Notes under the pieces: generated by a model
What the model was told of the DNA's origin: nothing
What the model saw: the letters and a program-made list of their open reading frames with translations, nothing else
Database searches by the model: none
Program-made: the position numbers and the translations under genes
Shown here: positions 15,365-23,980 of the stretch, one piece after another
Position numbering within the stretch: the stretch's first letter is position 1
Layout: the number at the start of each line of letters is the position of its first letter
From: Bacteriovoracaceae bacterium UBA6200
GTDB lineage: Bacteria > Bdellovibrionota > Bacteriovoracia > Bacteriovoracales > Bacteriovoracaceae
Direction of reading: 5' to 3'
Assembly (NCBI GenBank): GCA_002422605.1
Contig: DISW01000004.1
Span: forward strand, 23,073-87,072
Length of the DNA: 64,000 bases

Positions 15365-16525
15365 ATGATTAATCTAAGGAGTGCCCACTTAACGCCTCTC
15401 TCTTGTAACCGGTGGTCGTTAAGCCTTTATGAGTCCGTGATAAGACAAGGCATGAATAGAGAAAGCATGATTCATTCTTTCCATAGTATTCGCCCGGCCT
15501 CTTACAGAAGCCAGAGTGACTTGAATCAATGGATACTTAGCTATCATCAAAATACTGGTTCCTTATCAGGCACAGAACTTCATGCACTTGGTAAATACTG
15601 CCTTTCAGAAAAGCATATTGAAGGCCGCTATATTGATTGTGATGAAGTGGATGAAGATTGGGAGAATCATGAGATCTACTCTCTGCCTGAGAGCGCCGGA
15701 ATTGAAAAAAGAAATTACTACTATCTTGAAAAAGTAAAACGAGTCTTTGAAGAGTTTTATCGTGATCATACACCTGATCAGATTATTCATGTCACCTGCA
15801 CGGGTTATCTTTCTCCAAGTCCACCGCAGCAGTATTTTAGCGGGAAATCAAAACCTCCGGGAATCACGCATGCCTATCATATGGGTTGTTATGCTTCACT
15901 TCCCGCTGTCAGAATGGCAAGGGGATTACAAATGAGTGAAGGATGTGACATTGATATCGTTCACACAGAACTTTGCAGTCTGCATTTGAATCATCTAAAG
16001 CACACTCCTGAGCAATTGGTTGTGCAATCTCTTTTTTCCGATGGCCATATAAAGTACAGCGTAGGGAAGAGGGATGAAGGTCTAAAAATTCTAGGGATCC
16101 ATGAGAAACTCATTCCGGAAAGCTTAGATGATATGACCTGGACCCCCTCGAAGTTTGGAATGAGTATGACTCTCTCACGGGAAGTGCCTGTTAAAATACG
16201 AGATCATCTTCCGGCGTTTATAGATGAGCTCTCCAAAGTCTCGGGTGTAATGAAAAAAGAACTTTTAAAAGACGCGATCTTCGCTGTTCATCCGGGCGGA
16301 CCACTGATTATTGAGTCCGTTCAAAAAAAGCTCGAGTTAAATCCTGATCAGGTGCAGTTTAGTCATGACGTTCTTCGTAAAAGAGGCAATATGTCTTCTG
16401 CGACTTTGCCCCATGTATGGAAGGCCATTTGGGAATCTAAGCCTCATCGTGGAAAGAAAATAGTGAGCCTGGCGTTTGGTCCGGGTCTGACTATTTTCGG
16501 TTCAGTCTTTGAGGTGAAAACTTGA
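15365..16525 (+). CDS. Type III polyketide synthase (chalcone/stilbene synthase family)
   Basis: A 386-residue thiolase-fold enzyme that elongates a CoA starter with malonyl-CoA on a single active-site cysteine. The catalytic triad is visible: Cys175 in MGCYASLPA, His309 in AVHPGGPLI, and Asn342 in RKRGNMSSA. Length fits the family. Bacterial relatives make alkylresorcinols, alkylpyrones or tetrahydroxynaphthalene. The downstream genes (a membrane protein and a UbiG-like methyltransferase) point to a methylated lipid-type phenol or quinone. No acyl-CoA source is next door. Family is certain; the product is unknown. Confidence 0.92.
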   Translation: MINLRSAHLTPLSCNRWSLSLYESVIRQGMNRESMIHSFHSIRPASYRSQSDLNQWILSYHQNTGSLSGTELHALGKYCLSEKHIEGRYIDCDEVDEDWENHEIYSLPESAGIEKRNYYYLEKVKRVFEEFYRDHTPDQIIHVTCTGYLSPSPPQQYFSGKSKPPGITHAYHMGCYASLPAVRMARGLQMSEGCDIDIVHTELCSLHLNHLKHTPEQLVVQSLFSDGHIKYSVGKRDEGLKILGIHEKLIPESLDDMTWTPSKFGMSMTLSREVPVKIRDHLPAFIDELSKVSGVMKKELLKDAIFAVHPGGPLIIESVQKKLELNPDQVQFSHDVLRKRGNMSSATLPHVWKAIWESKPHRGKKIVSLAFGPGLTIFGSVFEVKT

Positions 16526-16959
16526 TCTATCTCTATCTCCCTTTCATCTTGCAAGGAATAATCATGGGGATAGATGAGCGAATCCATCATCAGCGTGGTA
16601 TGGGGAAGTGGGAGAGGTTCGGACATCCCTTAGACACTTTGACAGTTCTTATCCCCTTTATCTTTGTGAACACGGCTTCCTATTCTCAAGATAATTTATT
16701 CATCTATATTTCACTTTGCGCTTTTTCCTGCTTGTTTGTGACAAAGGATGAATTCGTCCATAAAGACCTCTGTTCAAAGCTTGAGCAGTGGCTTCATTCC
16801 CTTCTTTTTATTCTTCATCCCTTAGTCTTTCTGTCGGCAGGAATAATGTGGAAAAGAGACGGGAGTACGTTTCTTAAAATTCTTCCCTACATAGTTGGGA
16901 GCTTTATGTTTTATCAGATCATCATCTGGAGTATTCCATGGAAGAAACAAGCAAAATAG
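16522..16959 (+). CDS. Membrane protein of the type III PKS operon
   Basis: A 145-residue protein with about four hydrophobic helices (near 1-16, 41-56, 61-75 and 90-110, with a possible further one at 120-138). Polar loops carry conserved-looking acidic/His residues (GIDERIHHQRG, KDEFVHKD). The TTG start overlaps the PKS stop and follows a strong GAGGTG, so translation is coupled. It overlaps the methyltransferase by about 20 bases. The His/Asp loops suggest a membrane-bound oxidase or a transporter-like accessory, but I cannot name the family. Confidence 0.7.
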   Translation: MIYLYLPFILQGIIMGIDERIHHQRGMGKWERFGHPLDTLTVLIPFIFVNTASYSQDNLFIYISLCAFSCLFVTKDEFVHKDLCSKLEQWLHSLLFILHPLVFLSAGIMWKRDGSTFLKILPYIVGSFMFYQIIIWSIPWKKQAK

Positions 16960-17705
16960 ACAATACCTTGTACGAGCAGTATGGCGAAAGGTGGTACACC
17001 GCCTTTGACGACCCTATTGCGCTTTTACGTGCAGAAAATAAAGTCAAGGTTCCATGGATACTTGAGTATCTGGAAAAACATCATAAGGATTCTCAAACCG
17101 TTCTTGATGTCGGATGCGGTGGTGGGTTTTTAAGTAATGACCTCGCTCTGGCGGGATTTAAAGTTACTGGGGTAGATCTTTCTCTGGAGAGTCTTAAGAT
17201 TGCTGAGATTCATGATAGAACCCGTTCAGTTAAATATGAGCAAGCTGATGCTTTCCACCTGCCTTACCCTGATCAATCTTTTGATGTTGTGACGGCCATG
17301 GATTTTCTGGAACATGTGGAGGATCCGGCCCGGGTGATTAAGGAATTCTCACGAGTGCTGAAGCCTGGAGGCCTTTTTTTCTTTCATACCTTTAACCGAA
17401 ATTTTCTCTCATGGCTCATCATCATAAAGCTTGTTGAGTGGTTTATTAAAAACACTCCAAAAAATATGCATGTGATTGAGCTCTTTATTAAACCACGAGA
17501 ATTAAGGGACTATTGCCGTGAAGCCGGGATGGAGATACAAGAATTAACAGGCCTCAGACCCATCGTTTCAAGCATTAATGTAGAAATGTTAAAAACAGGG
17601 GTGGTCTCCCCCCATATGCGCTTTACGCTTACAAAAAATACCCTCTTATCTTATCTAGGAGTGGCCCAAAAGCTCAACAGGCCCCTCGATAAAGAGGGGC
17701 CTTAA
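16938..17705 (+). CDS. UbiG-like class I SAM methyltransferase
   Basis: A 255-residue methyltransferase. SAM-binding motif I is VLDVGCGGGFLSNDLA (about 54-69), with motif II VTGVDLS, motif post-II QADAFHLPYPDQSFD and motif III LKPGGLFFF. It most resembles UbiG/Coq3-type O-methyltransferases acting on lipid quinone precursors. A hydrophobic stretch near 155-170 (FLSWLIIIKLVEWFI) may dock it to membrane substrate. As the third gene of the PKS operon it probably methylates the polyketide product. The hairpin at its 3' end lies within its last codons. Confidence 0.85.
   Translation: MEETSKIDNTLYEQYGERWYTAFDDPIALLRAENKVKVPWILEYLEKHHKDSQTVLDVGCGGGFLSNDLALAGFKVTGVDLSLESLKIAEIHDRTRSVKYEQADAFHLPYPDQSFDVVTAMDFLEHVEDPARVIKEFSRVLKPGGLFFFHTFNRNFLSWLIIIKLVEWFIKNTPKNMHVIELFIKPRELRDYCREAGMEIQELTGLRPIVSSINVEMLKTGVVSPHMRFTLTKNTLLSYLGVAQKLNRPLDKEGP
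17679..17703. terminator. Hairpin between convergent methyltransferase and ileS genes
   Basis: A 9-bp stem AGGCCCCTC/GAGGGGCCT with loop GATAAA overlaps the last codons of the methyltransferase gene and sits beside the ileS stop. Only a weak T-tract follows, so it is a probable but imperfect shared terminator. Confidence 0.5.
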
Positions 17706-17707
17706 GT

Positions 17708-20700
17708 TTAAACTTTCTTAGCTTTTACTTCGAAGACCATCTCATCAATTTCATGAACCATTGAATTCTCAAGTTTAACATCTGATACTTCACCTTTCGT
17801 CATGAGAGTTTCAGACGAGATGTATCCTTGATACTTATTGAACACTTTAGCAAGTTCCGGGGTCGTGAAGACTGTCACAGAAATCCTGTCCGCCACATTG
17901 AAGTTCGAGTCTTTTCTCGTCTTCTGAATACGGTTCACCATCTCTCGCGCCAGGCCTTCATCGATCAGGTCCTGATCAAGGGTGCAGTCCATATCAATAG
18001 TAATAAGTCTATTGGTCATCGCCTGAGTTCCTGGTTTTGCATTTCTAAAAACCAGAACTTCATTGGAATCAAAATCCACATCTTTAATTGTTACTTTGCC
18101 GCCAGCTTCAATCTTTTGAACATCAGCTGAAGAAAGCTTCTCAATCAGAGGTTTAAAGGCCCCCATTTCTTTCCCGAGCTTTTTACCAAGCACTGGAAGG
18201 TTCGGTTTGGCCGAAAGAACGACGAAGTCTATTTCATTTGTCAGATACTCAACATTCTTCACGTTAAGTTCAATCTTGATGAACTCTTCTAGTTTCATCA
18301 TCTCATTTAGAAGAGTTTGATCCTGATGGATTACTTTTAGCGTTTTAAGAGGAGTCTTAACTTTAACTCCTTCAGTGACACGCTTCTGGCGTCCCAAAAG
18401 AACCACTTGCTGCATTCTTCCCACTGCAGTTTCAAGAGTTGAGTTAATGAGAGTATCAGCTTCCTCAGGATAAGAAGTTAAATGAACAGATTCATCTGTT
18501 GAACCACCGAAAACTTTGAGTTCCCGGTAGATATAATCAGAAAGGAATGGTGCAAACGGTGCCATCAATCGAGAAAGAGTCTCTAAAGTAGTGTAGAGAG
18601 TGGTGTAGGCCGCCGATTTATCGGCCGACATACCTTCTTCCCAGAAACGACGACGATTAAGACGGATGTACCAGTTGGTTAAATCTTCGATGAAGTTAAA
18701 GAGCTCCGGAACCACGTTATATAGGCGGTAGTTCTGCATCTCGTGGTTAACGTTTTTAATTAACGTCTGAAGCTTAGAAGTAAGCCATTGATCGAGAATA
18801 TTATCAGAGGCTGCATCTTTAGCGTTCAATTTCCAGCCATCTACTGCCGCGTAAGTGGAGAAGAACTTATACGAGTTAAACCAAGGAAGAAGAGCACGGC
18901 GAACCATGTCTTTAACTCCTTCATCAGTGAAACGTAATTCTTCTGCTTTCACAAGCCCTGAGTTAATGAGGAACAAGCGAAGAGCATCGGCCCCGAATGT
19001 TTCAATCAGTTCATCCGGTGGAGTATAGTTACGAAGACGCTTACTCATCTTCTTGCCATCGGCCGCAAGAACCATACCGTTAACGATAACGTGTTTAAAG
19101 GCCGGTTTATCAAAGAGAGCAGCTGCTAATACCGTTAGGGTATAAAACCATCCGCGGGTCTGGTCCAGGCCTTCTGCAATGAATTCTGCAGGGAAACCAT
19201 CTTTAAAAATTTCTTCATTCTCAAATGGGTAATGAAGTTGTGAATAAGGCATAGAGCCTGATTCAAACCAGCAGTCGAGAACTTCAGGGATTCTTTTATA
19301 AGTTCCTTCTTCTCCCGGGATAGTGAAATCTAAAGAGTCCACATACTCGCGGTGAAGATCATTCACTTCCACACCTGTGTATTTTTTGAGATCTGCAATT
19401 GAACCCATACAGATGGCATTGCCGGATTTATCATTGATCCAAACCGGAAGGGGAGTTCCCCAAACACGGGTACGTGAGATGGCCCAGTCACGAGCATTCT
19501 CAAGCCACTTACCAAAACGACCTTCTTTAATGGACTCTGGAACCCATGTGATCTGTTGGTTAGCATTGATCATTTTATCTTTGATCTTTTCAACAGCTAA
19601 ATACCACTGAGGCATGGCCCGATAGATAAGCGGAGTATCAGTTCTGTAGCACATTGGATAACTGTGAACTAAAGTCGATTGATGAAAAAGCTGTCCGCGA
19701 TCTTTTAAGTTCTTAATGATTTCTTTATCTGCATCTTTAATGAATTTCCCTTCAAAGTCTTTAACTGGAAGGACAAACTTTGCTGAAGCATCAAGGGGAA
19801 CAACCACCTCAGTTAATCCTGCGGCCTTCATTACACGGTTATCATCTTCACCAAAGCCCGGTGCCTGGTGAACGATACCTGTACCATCGCCAGTTGTTAC
19901 ATACTCATCGTTTAAGATAACGAAATAACCTTTGCTTCCTAGGTCTGAGTAATATGGGAATAGAGGCTCATAGGCCTTCCCTTTAAGTTCAGCTCCAGAA
20001 TAGGTTTCTACTTCTTCATACTTAAAGTTTTTCTTGTAGGCCTCAAGACGGGCCTTGGCCATGATGATGAAAATATTTTTCTCAAGGTCTTTAACTTTTA
20101 CGTACTCAATTTCAGGGTGTACACAAAGAGAAAGATTGGAAGGAAGCGTCCAGGGAGTTGTGGTCCAGGCCGCAAAGTATGTATCAGCATCTTCTTTTGT
20201 TCTAAAAAGAACGGTGACTGCCGGATCTTGAATATCCTGATAGTTCTGACCTGCTTCAAAGTTAGAAAGCGCTGTTTGAAGGGCAGGGGAGTAAGGGACA
20301 ATCTTGTTTCCTTGGTAGATAAGCCCTTTATCCCAGATGGATTTAAAAACCCACCAGGTCGATTCCATGAAAGGAAGGTCCATGGTCTTATAATCATTTT
20401 CAAAATCAACCCAACGGCCTAGTCGACTAATGGTTTTTTCCCATTCGTTTACGTAACGGTCTACAATTCCGCGGCATTCATCGTTATATTTTTTTACTCC
20501 ATGCTCAGCCACAAAGTCTGAAGCTGACATCTGAAACTTTTTATCAATTTCCTGTTCGATAGGAAGACCATGACAGTCCCAACCAAAACGGCGGTCAACG
20601 TAAAAACCCTTCATGGTGAAGTAACGAGGAATAATATCCTTGATAGTTGAGGCCACAATATGGCCATGGTGAGGCAAACCAGTGGCGAAAGGAGGGCCAT

Positions 20701-20842
20701 CATAGAAAATATAGTTCTTACCCTTTCTGGTTTTATCCAGGGACTTCTTGAAAATATTCTGTTCCTGCCAGAATTTAAGAACGGATCTTTCGGCTTCTAC
20801 AAAAGAGAAATTATCAGTTTGGGGGGCGGCTTCTCGTTCCAT
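17708..20842 (-). CDS. ileS: Isoleucyl-tRNA synthetase, eukaryote-like (type 2)
   Basis: A 1044-residue class I aminoacyl-tRNA synthetase that charges tRNA-Ile. The HIGH-type motif is in PFATGLPHHGHIVASTIKD, CHGLPIEQEIDKK follows, the editing-domain segment GDGTGIVHQAPGFGEDD is present, and the KMSKS motif reads KMSKRLRNY. These variants mark the type 2 enzymes (eukaryotic and some bacterial), which are generally less sensitive to mupirocin than type 1. It is a single gene with no T-box seen upstream. The family call is firm; drug behaviour is inference from the subtype. Confidence 0.95.
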   Translation of the reverse strand: MEREAAPQTDNFSFVEAERSVLKFWQEQNIFKKSLDKTRKGKNYIFYDGPPFATGLPHHGHIVASTIKDIIPRYFTMKGFYVDRRFGWDCHGLPIEQEIDKKFQMSASDFVAEHGVKKYNDECRGIVDRYVNEWEKTISRLGRWVDFENDYKTMDLPFMESTWWVFKSIWDKGLIYQGNKIVPYSPALQTALSNFEAGQNYQDIQDPAVTVLFRTKEDADTYFAAWTTTPWTLPSNLSLCVHPEIEYVKVKDLEKNIFIIMAKARLEAYKKNFKYEEVETYSGAELKGKAYEPLFPYYSDLGSKGYFVILNDEYVTTGDGTGIVHQAPGFGEDDNRVMKAAGLTEVVVPLDASAKFVLPVKDFEGKFIKDADKEIIKNLKDRGQLFHQSTLVHSYPMCYRTDTPLIYRAMPQWYLAVEKIKDKMINANQQITWVPESIKEGRFGKWLENARDWAISRTRVWGTPLPVWINDKSGNAICMGSIADLKKYTGVEVNDLHREYVDSLDFTIPGEEGTYKRIPEVLDCWFESGSMPYSQLHYPFENEEIFKDGFPAEFIAEGLDQTRGWFYTLTVLAAALFDKPAFKHVIVNGMVLAADGKKMSKRLRNYTPPDELIETFGADALRLFLINSGLVKAEELRFTDEGVKDMVRRALLPWFNSYKFFSTYAAVDGWKLNAKDAASDNILDQWLTSKLQTLIKNVNHEMQNYRLYNVVPELFNFIEDLTNWYIRLNRRRFWEEGMSADKSAAYTTLYTTLETLSRLMAPFAPFLSDYIYRELKVFGGSTDESVHLTSYPEEADTLINSTLETAVGRMQQVVLLGRQKRVTEGVKVKTPLKTLKVIHQDQTLLNEMMKLEEFIKIELNVKNVEYLTNEIDFVVLSAKPNLPVLGKKLGKEMGAFKPLIEKLSSADVQKIEAGGKVTIKDVDFDSNEVLVFRNAKPGTQAMTNRLITIDMDCTLDQDLIDEGLAREMVNRIQKTRKDSNFNVADRISVTVFTTPELAKVFNKYQGYISSETLMTKGEVSDVKLENSMVHEIDEMVFEVKAKKV

Positions 20843-20954
20843 CAGGTCTCCAGACAGTCAAAAGAGGTAAAATGAACCATCACTGTAGCAGAAAAGGCCT
20901 CTATCGTAAATTTTCAAACTAAGACTCCGAGGAGAAACTTATAGGAATTTAATT

Positions 20955-22457
20955 ATGAAGAAACTGATTTGGTCGACTTTTGCCATGAGTCTAATTCTCC
21001 TCCCGCTCATATCCCATGGGGAAGTGGAGTTTTTGGGGATGGAAAAAGAATTAATGCCTGATTTGGCCGGAAAACAAAAATTTTCTCCCTTAGATCTTCA
21101 TGAGTCAAAGGATTTACAAGTAAGGCCTGAAATGGCCATTCAAGATGTGGCCCAACCGAATAAAGGTCAGAAATATTCCATTATTCCCTGGTCGGAACTC
21201 GATGCAACTGAATGGTTAGATATTAATAACTGGCTGATAGAGCGAGAGCTTAAGGATAAAAAGCCTGATTGGAAAATTCGTCTGAGAGATTCGGAACACC
21301 GAGAACTCGCCGGGAAGTTTTTGAAATGCCAAGGAAGCTGCTCCGTTTATCGCGGAAGTACAAAGGCGCAAACAGGCCACCTTTCTCGAATTGAAGAAGG
21401 GGACGAGATCCATACTGATGAAGATTCAGTTGCTTGGATTTATTTTATGGAAGGGAGCCTTATGCGGCTTTCGCCCCAAAGCTCGCTGTCTGTTCAGGAA
21501 ATCAATCTTGGTAAGGGCGAAGTATTTCTTCTGGTAAGGCTCAATAAGGGTCATTTCTATTGGCATCCCAGGCATAAAGCTGATTATCCATTGGAACTCG
21601 CTCCTGAGACGGATTCTTTCTCTTTACCTTTGATGGTTCGTCAGGCCAACGTAAATCATTTTGCGAGAGAACGCTTTAAAGCTCAATCTGATGAAGAGCG
21701 ACTGAAAGAGGTTATGGATCTGGATGAGGGAGCAATTAAGGATCAAATCCAGGCCCTTAATAAGTTAAAAAATGAGCACAATCCTCTCATGAATCACCGG
21801 ACTAAAATCATGGTTGTTTCTCCCAATGCTTCTGTGACTTCATCTCAGGCAAGCTTTGATTACCTTTACTACCCGGGTGGTAAAACCTATTTTAAGAAAC
21901 GTACTTTTGAATTAGGAGAAGAATTCACTCTTCATCTCAGGGGTTATACTGACAACACAGATTATCTTATCGATAAAACTGAGTGGTATGAAGTTGATGG
22001 AAATGGAAGAAGTTATTCACAGTTAGTTGAGATTCCTTCTCACCTTCAAATCACTGAATTAATCACCAAAAGAATTAAAACTATCGAGCTGGCCCGTGAA
22101 TTATGGGTGAAGGAATTCACAATCCCCATGATGAAAGTGGGTGATAAAGCAGAACTTTTGGCCCGTAACTTTGGATACAACCTGTGGGGAGATGAGCTTT
22201 CTAAACGGCAGCAGTTTCTGGTTGAATATACCCGACGAATTGAAACGACAAACCTCAGATCTCTCGAAAACCTCATTACGAAGCTCGAAGACAGCGGAGA
22301 AATGGTTAAGAAGGATCTTGCTGATGAACACTATAAGGCCACTCTAAAGCACTATCTTTTGGGCCTTAAATCCAGGTATGATAGAAAAAGTTTAAGAGTC
22401 GCTGAAATGAATGATCTTCAGTATTATGTCTGGATACTAAAAAATGGAAAATTCTAA
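20955..22457 (+). CDS. Exported FecR-domain protein
   Basis: A 500-residue protein with a signal peptide (about 1-22). Residues about 115-205 fit a FecR-type beta-rich domain (VYRGSTKAQTGHLSRIEEGD, then AWIYFMEGSLMRLSPQSSL). The remainder has helical, charged stretches of unknown type. FecR domains in such exported proteins usually act in the periplasm rather than in iron signalling. It heads a three-gene operon, overlapping maf by 14 bases. The role is unknown. Confidence 0.7.
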   Translation: MKKLIWSTFAMSLILLPLISHGEVEFLGMEKELMPDLAGKQKFSPLDLHESKDLQVRPEMAIQDVAQPNKGQKYSIIPWSELDATEWLDINNWLIERELKDKKPDWKIRLRDSEHRELAGKFLKCQGSCSVYRGSTKAQTGHLSRIEEGDEIHTDEDSVAWIYFMEGSLMRLSPQSSLSVQEINLGKGEVFLLVRLNKGHFYWHPRHKADYPLELAPETDSFSLPLMVRQANVNHFARERFKAQSDEERLKEVMDLDEGAIKDQIQALNKLKNEHNPLMNHRTKIMVVSPNASVTSSQASFDYLYYPGGKTYFKKRTFELGEEFTLHLRGYTDNTDYLIDKTEWYEVDGNGRSYSQLVEIPSHLQITELITKRIKTIELARELWVKEFTIPMMKVGDKAELLARNFGYNLWGDELSKRQQFLVEYTRRIETTNLRSLENLITKLEDSGEMVKKDLADEHYKATLKHYLLGLKSRYDRKSLRVAEMNDLQYYVWILKNGKF

Positions 22458-23082
22458 ATTCAAATTTATTCTGGCTTCAGCTTCTCCTCGTCGGAAAGAA
22501 TTAGTAGGGCATTTAAAAGTGCCCTTTGAGGTCATGACTTTAAATGTACCAGAAGAATCAAATGCGGCAGATCCTGTCGAATTTTCTTCGGAAATTTCCG
22601 CTGTAAAAGGTCTGGCCGTTTATGATCTTCTTAAAAATGAGAATCCGGATTCTTCTTTCTTTGTAGTCTCCAGTGATACGATTGTTTGCCATCAGGGAAA
22701 AATCTATGGCAAGCCGAATGGACGCGATGAGGCCCGTAAATTTCTAAAAGAACTGAGTGGAAACACTCACTCTGTTTTTACTGCAGTGACAGTTAAGGTT
22801 CTTCATCAAGGAAAAGAATATGGATATTCCTTTGTTGAGGAAAGCCGTGTAACTTTTGATCATATAACGGATGCTTTACTAGAGCGTTACCTTGATACTG
22901 GAGATTCCCTTGATAAAGCAGGTGCCTACGGAATTCAAGGGCCCTCACTGACTTTTATTTCCAGAGTAGAAGGGGATTATGCCAATGTGGTAGGATTTCC
23001 TTTAAGTCGTTTTGTTAGGGAGAGCGAAAAGTTTTTCCAACAGCATTTTTCTCAAGAGGAACTATGGTTAAATTTCTTCTGA
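22444..23082 (+). CDS. maf: Maf-family nucleoside triphosphate pyrophosphatase
   Basis: A 212-residue house-cleaning enzyme that hydrolyses non-canonical or pyrimidine NTPs to monophosphates. Signature motifs are ASASPRRKELV at residues 11-21, the catalytic SSDTIVCHQGKIYGKP region near 75, and DKAGAYGIQG near 155. Length is normal. Its start overlaps the FecR-domain gene and its end overlaps the next small secreted protein, so all three are coupled. Confidence 0.93.
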   Translation: MENSKFKFILASASPRRKELVGHLKVPFEVMTLNVPEESNAADPVEFSSEISAVKGLAVYDLLKNENPDSSFFVVSSDTIVCHQGKIYGKPNGRDEARKFLKELSGNTHSVFTAVTVKVLHQGKEYGYSFVEESRVTFDHITDALLERYLDTGDSLDKAGAYGIQGPSLTFISRVEGDYANVVGFPLSRFVRESEKFFQQHFSQEELWLNFF

Positions 23083-23489
23083 TTAGCCTTTTATTTATTG
23101 GACAGGCACAGGCCAACCTTTTTGATTTTTCTTCTGATAAGCCTCGGGAGAGCAAAGTGCCGGCCCTACTCACGGCCTTAAAGGCCCTTGAACTTAAAGT
23201 CGATCCAATCTTTGAGGATGAATTCACTAAAGCGATTAAGAACGTTGAAGCAGGGATAGAAGAGGAGAAGCTCTACTGTAGTGGGGATTCACCTGATGCC
23301 GAAGGAAATCTACTGCCAAAAGATCAAAAGCAACTCTGTATGCGAGAACTAAAGAAGCATTATCTGGAAGCTTCGACGACTATATTTGAATTAAAAAAGA
23401 AGTACCTGACTCTCATTCATGAGAATCAGATTGAAAAACTAACCGAAATTCAGAAGAAGCTTAAAGCTGACATCGAAAAGAACTTTTAA
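23064..23489 (+). CDS. Small exported helical protein
   Basis: A 141-residue protein with a signal peptide (MVKFLLISLLFIGQAQA), then a charged, largely helical mature region with two cysteines (CSGDSPDAEGNLLPKDQKQLC boundaries near 72 and 92) and a Lys/Glu-rich coiled-coil-like tail. It has a GAGGA ribosome site and overlaps maf. There is no known domain; it is probably periplasmic. Confidence 0.6.
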   Translation: MVKFLLISLLFIGQAQANLFDFSSDKPRESKVPALLTALKALELKVDPIFEDEFTKAIKNVEAGIEEEKLYCSGDSPDAEGNLLPKDQKQLCMRELKKHYLEASTTIFELKKKYLTLIHENQIEKLTEIQKKLKADIEKNF

Positions 23490-23680
23490 GCTCTCTCTTC
23501 ACTCTCATTGGTCTTGATGAAGGCCGTACCCTGAGTTTTAGGCTTAAGGCTTCTTACTGCCACCATAGAGCGCATAGGACGTAAACTACGAGGTTTAGTC
23601 TTATTGTTTGGTAGGTCAGCTGTTTCGCTAAGCTTTTCAATCAAAGGGAATTTAGTCAGGACTCTTTGTTTCGTTGTCAT
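23486..23680 (-). CDS. Possible small basic protein
   Basis: A 64-residue reading frame rich in Lys, Arg and Ser (SLRPMRSMVAVRSLKPKTQ), with a GAGG ribosome site 8 bases before its ATG. It follows another short frame by 27 bases on the same strand and overlaps the convergent secreted-protein gene by 4 bases. No family is recognised. The ribosome site and pairing favour a real gene. Confidence 0.45.
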   Translation of the reverse strand: MTTKQRVLTKFPLIEKLSETADLPNNKTKPRSLRPMRSMVAVRSLKPKTQGTAFIKTNESEERA

Positions 23681-23707
23681 ACAAACCTCGGTGTTAAAAG
23701 CATCTTG

Positions 23708-23926
23708 TTAGTTGCTCAACCCAAGGCCGTGAAAGGCGGAAGGGTTAAGCGTGGTTAGGATCGAAATGATCACTTTCCAATACGCAACTCCTGTTGAAGT
23801 TATCTGATCCCTCTTGTCGGCTAAATGGAACCAAAACATGAGGGACAGTTCCTCTATTATAGCACTGGAGATCCCGTCATGGGAAATGCTGGGAAATTTT
23901 ACCGACTCTTTTATCTTTTGTCTCAT
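23708..23926 (-). CDS. Possible small protein upstream of the basic 64-residue protein
   Basis: A 72-residue reading frame preceded by AAGGA at good spacing. The sequence is mixed, with a moderately hydrophobic middle (IIEELSLMFWFHL) and no clear signal peptide. It would form a two-gene unit with the following small basic protein. Nothing else is recognisable, and it could be a chance frame. Confidence 0.4.
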   Translation of the reverse strand: MRQKIKESVKFPSISHDGISSAIIEELSLMFWFHLADKRDQITSTGVAYWKVIISILTTLNPSAFHGLGLSN

Positions 23927-23980
23927 ATTGGTCCTTAGGCTTAAACTAACTAAATGTAATATTCATTAGTTAGGACATGA

